From assembly GCA_029721435.1 (NCBI GenBank), contig CM056586.1, positions 73,428,607-73,492,606 on the forward strand: a DNA stretch of 64,000 nt, written 5' to 3'. Below the pieces are notes generated by a model that worked only from the letters and a program-made list of their open reading frames with translations, made no database searches and was not told the DNA's origin. The number at the start of each line of letters is the position of its first letter. Within the stretch, counting starts at the first letter, position 1. Position numbers and translations under genes: made by a program. This DNA comes from Gymnothorax reevesii. Taxonomy: Eukaryota; Chordata; Actinopteri; Anguilliformes; Muraenidae. Of this stretch, positions 12,164 through 25,822 are shown in pieces.

Positions 12164-15100
12164 GTGAGCTTTGGCAGCACATTAAACATGCCCTCAAATT
12201 CAAATGCAGATTTTATGCATAATTACTGTCACCATGCAGGTACACTGGTGGGAAAAAAACTTAAAAGGAATTTCAATGTATAAATCCTCCTTTCATCGAA
12301 TCTAATACACTTACCTGATTGGATTGGTTTATCAGATGGTGTTAATTTGCAAGGGGCTGTTTCAAGGGAAAGAAAGCTTTCAGTACTCCTCTGGGTACAA
12401 GTGTTTGCCTCCAGAGTTACATGCAGCTCGGCCCATTTGGATCGGGACAAGATTTCCATCATTTTGCCTTGGTACACTGCCGCAGTGTATTTGAAACAAA
12501 GACGCAAGATATGCTTGAAGTGTAGATTTTCAGCTTTAAAAACTTTGCCAAAAATATTCCATGAACTGCATAGATATTATCATCACTTCGTTATATGTAG
12601 TTTCCCAAGTCTGGCAACTGAAAAGTTACTGCAGCAACTATAATTATATTGAGTTACTGGAATAATCATAAATTCATGAGTCTTTTATAATACGATAATA
12701 TGTGGTTGCGCTTGTTTTTTAGTCAGTGACTGTCTGAAGTCTAGAGCTCAGACATCAGCAGATGCTGTAATTGGAGATGCTCTGTCTGGCTTCACTGCCG
12801 CTGCCTGTTTTTGGGGTTTTTCCTTCAGTTTTGCCGTAACTGAAATTCATGCGCAGTTGGATTCAGGTCAGATGATTGACTTGGCCATGTTGAAATATTC
12901 CACCTCTTTGCCTTAAAAAGTTTTCAGTTTTCTTTTTGCAAGATGTTTTGAGTCCTTGTTTGTCTGGTCTATGAAAAGCCATACAATGAGTTTTGAAGCA
13001 TTTGAAGCAGATATAACAGCCCGATACAAATTCAGAGTCATCTTACTGCTTCTATTATCGGTCACATATTCAATTTATACGGGACAACAAGTTCTACTGG
13101 CAGCTGCGCATGCCCACACCATAACACTATCTCCTCTGCGCTTCACAGATGCTGGTATGTTTGGATTACAGGCAGCCTCTTCCTCACTGCATACTTTTCC
13201 AATCATTCTGATGCTAGTTGATCTCTGTGTCATCTGTCCAAAGGATGTTGTTCCAGAACTATTTAGATGTTTTAAGGCTGACGTCACCTGGTCTTTTGGC
13301 CCTCTGAGGCTGGCCACGGGTTAAATCCTGGGCTTAAGTTTTTTCATGTGCTTCTCTTGCAATCAAGTCTCCTAATAGTTCATTTTCACACAGATATACT
13401 CACTTACTGATTCTGTTGTTAATTTGGCTGGTTTTTCCTCACTCGGCAAGAATTTGTCTCATCCAGAACTGGCGTTATCTGTGGGCCTGGAGGCTCTTTG
13501 TTGTTCTTTAGCTCACCCTGAGTCTTTAGCTCTTCTTAGGATGTACCGAATAGTGGATTTGGCCTCATCAAATGCTCTTTTTTGTCTGATTTCTTTTTCA
13601 GCCAAATGATGGCTCATTTCTCTGGCAGTAACGGCTCTTTAGACATCACCCTGACCGTTATCTGCAACAGATTCCAGATGCAAATGACGCACTTGAAATC
13701 AACTGCAGACCTTTCTGCTGCTGTCTTGTGGATGAAGTAATGAGGTGCTAAAGGGCACCTGGCTTTGGTTCAGCTGGGCAGCCAATTGTCCAATTACTTA
13801 CCCTTTCGTTTAAAGGGGCGCAACGTGTTAGAAGTGCTGCAGTAAACACTTCACCTAATTTTAATTTAAATGCCCTGAAATTAAAGCTGAAAGTCCACAC
13901 TTGGAACCCTTATTCATCTTTCATTTCAACTCCAACATGCACTGCTAATATAATAACTTTGCCCCTGGCAACATATTTTTAGATCTGGCAGCCGATGATT
14001 AAGATCTGCTTTCAGTTTTATGTGTTTCTAAGCAACTCATGTTTGAAATATGTGGAATGGCTCTCCTTTTCTCAGCTTGTCTGTTCTTGCTCGTGGCATG
14101 TGGTTATGCGTTCCTGAAAGTTTTTTTTTTTTAATCGATTGTCATGTTTAGTTACACTAAATGGTGATTTTATCGACTGGTTGTATTTCATCCCATTTCT
14201 CTTCTCAACAGCACTGAATTAGTGCAGTATTTTCTTTATTGTTAAAATGCATGTTGGGTAAGGGAGTCGGTTATTCAAGACTTGAAATGACTTGGGTGTG
14301 AGGTTGTAAGGTTGAGTTGTAAGAAGCAGGCATTTGCATTCGCTGCAGATTCCACACTCTGCTACTCTATCTCATCGTGCAGCTGACCAAAAAAGCGGAG
14401 CCATTAAACATTTTCCTGCTGTTACCATCAAAGGTGCATTTAGGGATGTATTCTCTTCACATCTGGCTCTCTGACTCCCCGCCCCCTGTCATTACATAAC
14501 AGACTGTTTAACGTACAGCACTGGTACCCATGTCCTCTCTGGGCCCTCTAAGCTCAGAAAATAACATTTTTTCTCTCCCTCCTTTTTTGACTGAATATGT
14601 AAGCCAATCAGTGAAGGGGTCGGTCAGGAAGTGGGCCTGTGTACTCATCAGTCGTTTGACATGTTCATAATATGCTATTATAAATACGTCTAGAACCTAG
14701 CATTCAGGGCGGAAAATTCAAGACTGCTGATTCTGCCACATCCAAAACCGGTGTTCGCTTTTGAATAGCTACTACTCATGAACACTGGAGAAGAAGAAAG
14801 CTTTGAAAAAAGAATTGGTGAAAATGGTGTTCACCTAGCTAACTAGCTTAAAATTTGCCACGTCTCTTTGGTGGGGTTTTAGTTTGCTAACATTCGCTCA
14901 CACCATTTTATATTGGTTAGCATATTGGTTAACAGTACCTTTCATGTAATGTTGATGGTTAATTGGGTAGCTAAGCAAGCTAGCCAATGTTACAGCACCT
15001 GAATTATACTGTTGTGTGGTTACCACTGTCATAGTGAGTGACCCAGAAAAAATAAACTTTAGCTAAGAAATATTATCTGTTTCTCCTCATTGTTGCGAGA

Positions 15101-18100
15101 GACTGCGGGGAGGCTAGGAACTGATGTTGGATTAGCTGCATAGCCTCTTGAGTCACTATCAGCTTGGAGATATCATTAGCCAGTTTGTGCTTGCTATTAC
15201 TAAATTATTAATACCACCCTCACTACGGCTTAGCTGGGGTATGAAAGTACGTGGCTTGTCAAATGGGAGCATGCAAGAATTACCAAAAATTGCTGAATGC
15301 ACCTTTAATGAAAGGAGGATAATTGTGTTTAGTTTTGCATTATTAACTACGGTAAAGTCTGGGTTTGGGCTTCTTAACCCTAGAACGCTGTTGCTAAAAT
15401 TAGTAACACCATCACTAACGCCGGGTGATTTTTCCCGTATTGTAAAATACCCAATAAAAAGTACTTGTCATCAAAATATGACAATACATGACAAATTAGA
15501 GTAGTTTTCTTTTATTTTCAACTGTGCCATGTCTAACAAAATGAAAAAAAGTACCCTGAGGTAAACAAAACACCCATGCCTTCAGAGATGTCAAAGACAA
15601 TGCTGAAGCTGCCCAGGGACCCATAACACTCAGACAAACGCAACATAATGAAAATCACGTAAACACGTTTGCTCGGGTGAAAATCACCCGGTGATAGTGT
15701 TCTAGGGTTAATTAATTGACTCTACTGTTAGCCCTGTTGTTGCACTTTAAAAAAATTCAAATTATTGACTAATGTGAATCAGCAAGAAGATTAGGATCAA
15801 ATTAGGTGGGATGCAGGAATTTTGACTGCCTCATAACAATTACCAGGGTGAATACATCAAGCTTTTTTAGTGGAACTAATTGCAGGCAAATTAAGAGATA
15901 AAATCCTGGCTCACCGTCATGCCTAACTGGAAGCTTGAGTTTGGTTTTTTTTTCATATTAATGCCAAAACCTTAAATCTGACGCCATATTTTCACCATAT
16001 ATTATAGACATGAAAGCTGTGTAGGTCTTTTGGCATACTATGTTTTAAATTATGGTCAAGGATTGAACTACCAATTATGGCTTTTCAAGTCCTTTCATTT
16101 GAGTGCCTTTGTGTGCCTGGTACCTTCTCTGCAGTTCGCGACAGATGGCGCATGCTGTTGTCTTGTACTGTGTCGGATGTTATCTCATGCGCTACACAAT
16201 TATCAGAATGATGTTTTGTGGCATCTAGGGCTCGTATCAGGGCCATGAAACACATCATGCTGAGCAGATTCACCCTCTGCGCGTATTAACAGTTCCTTGA
16301 TTGTTATCATTAATCAACTCAATGAAGTGAGGGTTAACTGCACCTTGCTGTGGTGAAATGTTAGACTGATTGTTCGTTTCAGAGTTATTATTCATCCTCT
16401 AACTTTCAGAATTTTCTGATGTTTTTTAATTCCTCGATTCAGAGTTTGTACTTCGCGGGTGTTTTAGTGCAATTAACGGCCTGTTCTAAAATGTTCAAAC
16501 ACTGTGTAAAAGTGGGCAACTCACTATGCAGCTGTCGGAGGGTATTTAAAACTCAAAGTCTGTTTCTGTGGTGCAGTGGTTGGGCTCCGATGATGATGAC
16601 CTCTGTTGGAGGAAATGTATATTGTTGCAGTGTTAATTTTTCTGTTCAGTCCAGCTCTTATGACAGTAAAGTTCAGTAAACACTGAAGATTCACATGAAG
16701 TTGAGTTGAAACTTGCAAAAGCTTGCAATGCACCTGTCTGCAACTTTCTGAAATCTGCTGGTTAAAACTAGTGCAATAAGATGACTGTGCATCGCTGCTT
16801 AGCAATGATGTTCTTCTGTGTCTTTGCCTGCCGGCTTTCCTGGTTGTTGGTAACCGAATGTTTTGTGGCATTTTTGAGGCTGTTCCTCAGATTAATGTGA
16901 TCTTTGCTTTATTGAAAGCAGTGCTTTGCAAGCACCCGTCCCAGCTTCAATGGGATGTGTTGCAAATGTCACATTTCAAAGATGGCCATTTTCAAAATAC
17001 AATAATGTTGCTCATTTAAAACATTATTTTCCTTTTTACTTTTTTCAGCTGAATGCAGGTGGAAAGGAATTTCCGAATTATTGTTAGCTGTTATCTTCAT
17101 TTTGCACATTGTCCCTGTTCATCTGGAATTAACTCATTCCCTACGGCAACCCGCTGCCGACAGCGCGGCAAATTCTACCATTCCCTACGGTAAGCCGGTG
17201 ACAGCGGCGTGGATGCCCATTCGCATTCCGATGAAAACGAAATCAGCTGACGATCGCGGTCATGGGCCACCTGTACCTCAATACTTTATATTGTGTAATT
17301 TTCAGGAAAAGTGTTCCGTACAAAGGCGACAATTTTATATTAAAGTATTCCGTAGGGAATGAGTTAAGAATTTAGAGCATAAAAATCGTTGTGTCCGTCA
17401 GGAATGTCACCAAACCCACTGTCTCTGGAAACCTGTGAACAGGCACTGTACATGTTTTTTTTTTTATCTGAAATTTCTGCCTCTGTTTGGACTTGGTTGA
17501 CTGAATGCCAGAACAAGTTCAATTGTAAACCTGATAAAGTATAATTGGGACTCAACAGCTGCCAATGGACATTATTTCTATTTCCTGCTTGATCAATTCA
17601 TTTGTGGAGAGACAAATCAATGAGACTACGAGTTAGGAGTGCGGTGCCATTTTCATATGGTAGAAATAGAATACCTTGCTAAATAGTAATTCTCTTGAGG
17701 TTTTGTTATGTTCAGTTTGGGAAAGATTCATACGATCAGCGACCTGTAAATTGTATCAAATGGCAGGGGGAACTAATGTGTCGTTTGATTATAGAGACTT
17801 GAGCAAACGGTTTTGTAATGTGTACATCGGCATTTCCTGCTCTCCAGCAGTGTCTTTTCCAGGGTCGGGTTCAAGTACTTTCAAGAATTGGATGCAACTA
17901 TTTTTTTTTAAAAGTGCTTGCACGTGTATCAGAGTACTTCCTATTAATTCCTAAAGTACTAGTACTTCAAGTACTTTTCAAAGTTCTTGACCCATCTGTC
18001 TCCTAAGTGCTGACAGAGATCAGTCAAGTACTTTAAAAAGTACTTGGACGCAAGGACATGTACTCATTACTAGGTATTAGTAGGCATTAGGCCTAATGCA

Positions 18101-21100
18101 AAATATTATTTGGCTAATGCCTAATATTAGGCATTATTAGGTAGTACTCAGATGCAAATACAAGCACTATGGTATGTAAAACAAATGCTTCCATACAATT
18201 CTCAAAAGCACTTGGAAGTACTTGGCCCCAACTCTGGTCTTTTCTATGCAGAGTCACTGCAGCACTCTGCGGCTAATCTTACTCGTACATACTGGTGGTT
18301 AAGGAAGGCATGTACTGTTGATCCATGCATTCCAACATTAATCTTATCATAGGAATATGGTGACACACATTGAAGGCGCCGTCCTCTAATCACATGAGGA
18401 CAAGGAATAATTCTGTCGTCCATGTTTACTTTTGGTCTCTTATTTTCAGGTCTTTACTTGTGAGTTTCAGACACGAATCTTTTAACTGCAGCTTGCATGC
18501 CGAGGCACACTTTTGGATTTGGCATCATTAAGTGCCGTGAAGTATTTTCCTGCCTCCTAATTTTGTCTATTTTTGCATATTTGTCACACAAAATGGTTGC
18601 AGGTCTTCATATGCAAAGTAATATACAACAAGGAGAACACTATGGGTTATAAAATACAGTTTATAATAAGTTATAAAATACAGTTTATAATAAGCTATCA
18701 TTTCATTTTTAGAATGAAAAAGACTGTCCAACACATAGTATATCACCCATTTGAAAAAGTAATTGCCTCCCTAAAATGAATAACTCTGCACCTTTTGCAG
18801 CTGCTGATAACTTGAGACCAAACTCTTGCATCGTGGTGGACGAATTTTCAGAAATGCTTTAATGAAGCCATATTGGAGGGTTTTTGAGAATGAACTGTAA
18901 GTGTTTGATCCTGACACAGTGTCTAAGTGGGGTTCAAGTCAGGACTTTTTAAATCTAAATTTTGAGCCATTCGGCAGTTTCTTTTGTAGTGCTTTGAATC
19001 ATTGTCCAGAGATGGACTTCCTTGTGTGCTGCAGATCATTGTCCTGCGGCATGACCCACCTGCGCTTCAGCTTTTGGTCTGATGACCGGGGATTGTCCCT
19101 CAGGATTTTCTGGCAGAGAGCAGAATTCATGGTTTCAGAAATTATGGCAAGTCACCCAAGGGCGTGTTTCCCAAAAGCGTAGTTGCTTTAAGTTAGCGAC
19201 TTACATAGTTTGTCCATTCAAAGTCAGTGGGCATTACCATCTGTGATTTTGGGAAACGCACCTCAGGTCCTGAAGTAGCAAAAGTGGCTTCAGATCATTT
19301 CACCATCACCACCATATTTGGCTGTTTAGATGATGCTCTTATTGCAGAAGGCTGTGTCAGCTCTACGCTGGATATATTGTAGACTTATGAACGCTGACCT
19401 TAACTGAGGGCAGGGGAGGCCTGCAGTTCAACAGATGTTATTCTGGGTTCTTTTTAGACCTCCTGGCCTCCTGCAGCCACAATAAGGAAGGCTCAGTGCA
19501 GTTCCAAGTTTAGTTTCAACTGGGCTTCAATAATCAGTCCTTGGTGTGTCTAGTGAAATTGATCCCAATTATGAATTCTGTTAGTTCAGATGGTTGATTT
19601 AGTAACTGAGGGGTGATTACTTTTTCACATTGGGCCGCGTAGGGTTGGATAGCTTTTTCCTTCAGTGAAAGAAATCATCATTTAAAAATTACATCTCTGT
19701 GTAACTCAGGTTATATTAGTCAAATATTTAAATTATTTTGATCATTTGAGTGTGACAAATATGCAAAAATTGATGAAATTGGGAAAGGGGAAAATAATTT
19801 TTCACACCACCGTGGAGTTAGAACTTGATTAGTCAGTTTAACTGTGAAAAGGATATAGGGCATGTGTTTAGATAACTTTTTTGATGTAAGGAAATTTTTA
19901 TAATGACTAATGTCCCGTTCTTTCTATCCTTTGTTGTCTTGTGTTTTGCATTATCTGACCGAAGCCAAATTGGGTAAGTCTGTGCATAAAATATTTAAAA
20001 ATTAAACTAACCATGAATGCTGCATGCAGAAACTAATTTCTAAAAGCACATTTCTGACAGAATTAATCCACCTGTGTGTCCTTTTCACCAAGGCCATGCC
20101 AGAGTCTGAGATTAAAACTTTGCTTCCGATTCATTTGCATGATATTTGCTGATGCTGTGGTGCACTTTACATGATTGCAGGACAACCTGGTGTCTTAAAT
20201 GCCCGTGGTATTAAAATATGCACGTTCCTAGAAATACACACTAATTATTAGATCCTGTTTGCTGTTCCAGTCTAAATGGCAAATGTCTCATTTCATTGGT
20301 GATTTGCAAGTCTAATGGAGCTTTTACTTTTGAAAGATTGATGTAATCATATAGAGTGAATGATCAATCTGAAATGAAGAAAACATTTTTTTTCAACTTT
20401 AATTTCTTTGTCTTGAACAGATTCTGTTTTTTCTTAGGGGTTCAAATAAAATACTTCTTTTAATTTATTTCCAAAATTGACACTCATAACCTGGTGTTCT
20501 ATTTATTTGCAATGATTATGCTTCAAAGGGTTGCTTGACTGAAATTATTTTTTGCTTGGTGTTGCATTGTATTGGAATGTTTCTTTTCATGGCTTTTAAT
20601 TAACATTTTAATCACTGAACATTGAGAGGGTTTGATTTATTCGCTGAAGCGATGAAACAGTGTTTTGAAAATGAGTAAATGAGTTTCACTAGTTTCTAAG
20701 CTTGTAGACATGGACCAGTCCATAGCAACTTCCCGCCTTAGAGATTGATGATCGAGCTGATGATCGAGTTCCAGGATTAAATTCCCTTTGGTGCAAATTA
20801 ATGGCATTTTTTTCCCGGACACAAGTGTTTTAACCCTTTGACACCCAGCTTGTATAAATGCAAACATGACTGCTCTGCCCAAGTTAATTAGGACCACTCC
20901 TATATGATTCAGATATGGTCAAACGTTTTATCAAATTAACCATGGCATGTCTTGCTTTGAAGTAGTAAAATTAAATGTTGCTTGCACGTCCCAGGACAAG
21001 TTGAATGCATTTATTTACTGCAAAAATAGCAGATTTTACATATCGAGAGCAAATATTCAGAGATGCATGATCAATTTGAATTTGAATCTTTGCTGAAGAC

Positions 21101-24100
21101 CTAGATCAGTATAATCCAGCGTGTAACTACTTAGTTTGAATGAAATCTCTGTATACTGGCGCAGAAGGTTTAATTGTGAGCGGTAGATTTAAAAAAGTAA
21201 TTAGATTGTGAACTGGTGAGAAGAATGGGAAATTAAATGCATCTAGCTGGTTACATGAATCTTAGATATCCAACTGCCATTTACCAGAATTGAAGGTTGG
21301 AGGTACCCAGAAATGCACTTAGTAACATTAGACTTCATCGATTTGCAGCAATCTTCTGCAATTTAAGATTAACATGATTACAATTTTATGAAAATAAACT
21401 CAAAATGCCAAGGTGCAAAAAATATTATTGTCTATTAATGTTCCAGTTGAATTTGCCAAAAGTACAGATTTATTTACAGCCCTAAAACAGAAAAGGTTGG
21501 AACGTTGGGCTCTAAATTCGTTGCCCAGGTACAGGCGCGGCGCAGGCGCGGCGAATGGGGGGAGCGCTGCGCCAACGGGGTGTATTCAGGCGTAGTTTGC
21601 AATTTCGCGCCCGGCGCAAGTACTCCTCTGTCCCACCTCTGTCCCTCCTGCTGGTGCAAGTGGCAAAGAGGGAGGAGAGAAGGCGTGTTTGGGTATAACA
21701 CAGCCGAGTCAAATCTTCACCAATCAAATGAGCTCCTCTCCTCACCTTTAATGTGTTGGAATGTTGAAGCCTCTGTCCTACATCTGCATGATGCGTTAAT
21801 GTTGCATTTTACTTTGTTGCTTCAGGCATGTTTTCTGCTCCGCTTACATCTATATTTAGCATTATGAATATGAGTTAGCTGGCTAGTTAGGGCATTCATG
21901 AATTATTACCATTCACAAACTTGAGTAGAATTTCAAAACGAAACTACGTCAGATCATTCGAACTTATGAAGTTGGAATGAAATGCAATGGTTGCTCATTT
22001 ATTTCTTCTGCCTGCATTATTGGGAAGAGAAACGATGGATAGCGTGTTCCTATTATTACACCCTGTTGCTGCTTAAAATTGCGGGATTAACATGCATGGA
22101 CAACAATGCAAGATCCGTTACACATTAATTTTCAATATGTGATCTTAACTCAGTACGAGATCATAGCAATCAGGCTGTATTCCTTTCCCCACTAAAAACG
22201 ATAAAACCTAAGTGACAATAATAGAATTAAGCCGCTTGCAGATTACATTCAAAGTCAATGCAAATACACGAATACACGCGTGTATTCGCGTCTTTGCATT
22301 GACTTTGAATGTAATCAGTTGTGCGAAAAATTCGTTTTGCGTCCGATGTGAAAGCAGCTGAAGGACACAAACCCACATAGCCTACACACGCACTCACGCG
22401 CCACATGCACACAAACCTGCCTGTGAGGTTTCGGTGACGTGTGTGCACTGTGCGCCGGTCAGCCAAATTACCATTGTACAGAAGCTGAACCAGGTTGGAG
22501 CTGGTGAGCTTTCTGCGCAATTTCATTGGAGCCTTTTGCCACGAAATTGTCACTGCGTCTTGATGAATATGTGACACCTCCCCCTGCTACGCCACCACAC
22601 CCATCTTGGCGCACGTCCGTCTACCAAATTGCCAAAGTGGCTTTGCATGGTGTTGCACCGCACAAAATTACCACTGCGCGGGCTGCACCGGAGGAAATTA
22701 CCACTGCGCAGGCTTTGCCACACTGCGCAACCCTGCACTACGCCAAGAAATTAGAGCCCGATACGTTAAAATTAAATTAAATTGAATTGTAAATTATGTT
22801 GAAAAGAGTACAAAAACACATCATTTGATGTTTCACTGCATGAATTTTATTGACTTTTCAAAGTATACGCATTTCAATGTTGATTCTTACATGATATTTG
22901 GAAAAAGAGGGGACGGTGAAGTTTGTATAACTTTATGCTACCTTTAATTTCCACTACACTTAATAAGCATTGAGGGACTGATAATGACAAGAGATTAAGT
23001 GTTTCAGGTGTAAGTCTGTCCTATAGTTTGTACAAACAGGCCTTACGTTGCACAACAGTTGGTGTCTTTGTTGCATTTTGCCTTTCACAAAGCACCAGAT
23101 GTGTTCTGTTGGGGACTGTAGGCATTCCAGTCCAGCACCCTTTCATTACGCAGGCATGCCTTTGTAATGTGTGTGGATTGCGGTTTGCATTGTTTTGTTG
23201 AAAGTTTGGTATCACTTGCAAATTTCTTTGTTTCCAAAGAAAAATACATTTTCATGCATTTCACAAACATTTCTTTCCATTTCAGAAACATTTTTATCCA
23301 TTTCACAAACGATTAAAATTAATCAGATGATTTTCAATCAATGATCTACATTTTTGCATAGCGGCCTATTATCAGCAACTGTCAGTCCTCTGCATCAATC
23401 TCCTGGTATGGCTGCTAATCCAAGTTAAGCATTTTATAAGGCTGATTGATTATTAGAAAACACTTCTGCAAATGTGTTGCACAGCTGAAAACCGATGAAC
23501 TAATAAGGGAGCACAAAATGGAGCAGGGCATTCTTGAGGTTGGTTTAGTACCTGAAGCATCAGCAGTTGTTTGTTTGTTCACAGGCTCAAAATGGCCAGA
23601 AAGAAAGAACTTCCTTTAGAGACCCGTCAGTCTATTGTTGTGCTTAGAAAGGAATGTTATTCAATGTGAGAAATTGAAAACTTAAAATCTCTTACCATGC
23701 TGTCAACTACTCCCTTCAGAGAGCAGCACAAACTGGCACTAACAAGGACAGAAAAAAGGAGTGGGAGGCCCCGACGCACAACTGTGCAAGAAGACAAATA
23801 TCTGAGAGAGTGTAGTTTAAGACAAAGACGCCTCACAGGTTGTCAACTAGCAGCTGCGCTAAATAGTTCCCGTCAAACATCAGTTTCATTATCAACAGTG
23901 AAGGTGTTTTTTTTGATGAAGGGAAAGTTTGAAGTACATATTCATCATTTTCCATTAAAATCATTATTTCTAACTCAGACAATGTCAGCATGTTCTGTTC
24001 AAATTTCCTATTTAGACTAATTTCATGGAAAACAAGAAAATTTCTGAGTGATTCCAAACTTTTGAGCGGTAGTGTATGTATTGGCATCCTTGGAAAAGAT

Positions 24101-25749
24101 GTCATCTTGAAGGCGGCACATGTTGCTCCACAATATGAGAGTAGTTATCAGCATTAATGGTGTCTTCTCTGAGGTGGAAGGTGCCCTTTACTTGGGCGTA
24201 GACGCAACCCAATATCATGACAGAGCATCGCTTTTGGACTTTTTGCTGGTGACAGTATTTTTCTTCTGTTGTCTGAGGCGTTTCCTCCAAAAATGATCTG
24301 AAATATTGATATGTCTTACCACAATATGCATTTCTGCAATGTGCGGGTGATCGAAGGTGCCTCAGAGCCCAGAGAAGTCGACGGCGCTTCTGGACAGTTT
24401 TAACGTAGGGCTTCCAGTTTGGACTGTTAAGTTTTAACTCGCATTTTTGGATGTAATGTCATATTGCAGTACTTGACAAAGGTTTGCCAAAGCACTGAGC
24501 CCATGTAGTTATATCACTTGTAGATAAATGGTAGTTATTGATGCAGTGCCATCTAAATGATCAAAGATCACTGGTATTCAGCTAAGGCTTGCATCATTGT
24601 CCTTTACGTTCCTCAGGATTCCTTGAATTTTTCTATTATGCTATACACAATAGAGGGTGAAATATCAAAGTCAGTTTGAACATTGTTTTTAAACCTTTCA
24701 AAGACTTTTTCATACATTTGTTGGCATTTTGGAAATCCATGGCCCAGCTTGATACCTGACAGTGTTGGGCTCTCCCGGACGTTACATTTCGTTAACCTCA
24801 CAGCATAATTGTCCAAGTCATTTTTTGGCTTACTGTTGCAGTATCAAAAAAAAAAAAACAATGTGTTTGCTAAAAATTATGTTTTTTCTTGTTTTTCAAA
24901 AACATTTGAATATGATTTATGGAACTATGCTATAAGGCTAATGTTTTGTGATTTCAGTCACCTGGTAACATCAGCTGTTTCAAACCACATCATTTAACAA
25001 AATTTAAAAAAAAATCTCTCTGCTTGGCCTAAATTGGCCCCGTCCCGACTCTTTTGGAATGTGTTAAAGGCCTGAATTGCAAAAAAAAAAGATATGTTTA
25101 CTAGTGAAAATGAATTTGACTGGATAAAACATTTAATGTCTTGTCTCCATACTGTCTGTAATTATATAAAAGTCAAGGTAAATTCAAAAATGGCTGCTTT
25201 TTGTTTTTATGTGAATTTAACACTCCATCACAAGTTTTTTTCAAGTTGGGGTTGTAATAATAAACAGATTCACCAAAATTAAGGTTTTAAAGTTATTAGC
25301 TCCCTGGTTTAGCTCCTGGTGCTATGAACCCTGACAGGGATAGTGGATTGGAGTCTCTCTCCATACTATTTGACACAGTTAGGGCCAAATTTGGAGATAT
25401 TTTGGATGACTCCTCATTGCAGATCCTTTCAAGATCTATTATGAGCTTGGGTTTGCACTTAGAAACTGCTCTCGGCACTTTAGGCTGCAGGTTTTTGAAT
25501 GAATTGAGGTCTGCTAACTGATGGTCATGGCAGAACATTAATAATTTGTCCTAGAACCATTTTTGCTTTGATTTTGCAGCATGTTTTGGGTCATTGTCTT
25601 GCAGTAAAGCCCACATATGGCCAAATCCCTCTGTGGCAGAATGAATTCACACAGAATGGTACAGAAAATGTATTTTAGAATTTATATGTATATGACTCCT
25701 CAAAAATATTTTCAGTGCTCACAAAATATTTGTTGTGTATACCGAAATC

Positions 25750-25822
<73 letters not shown>

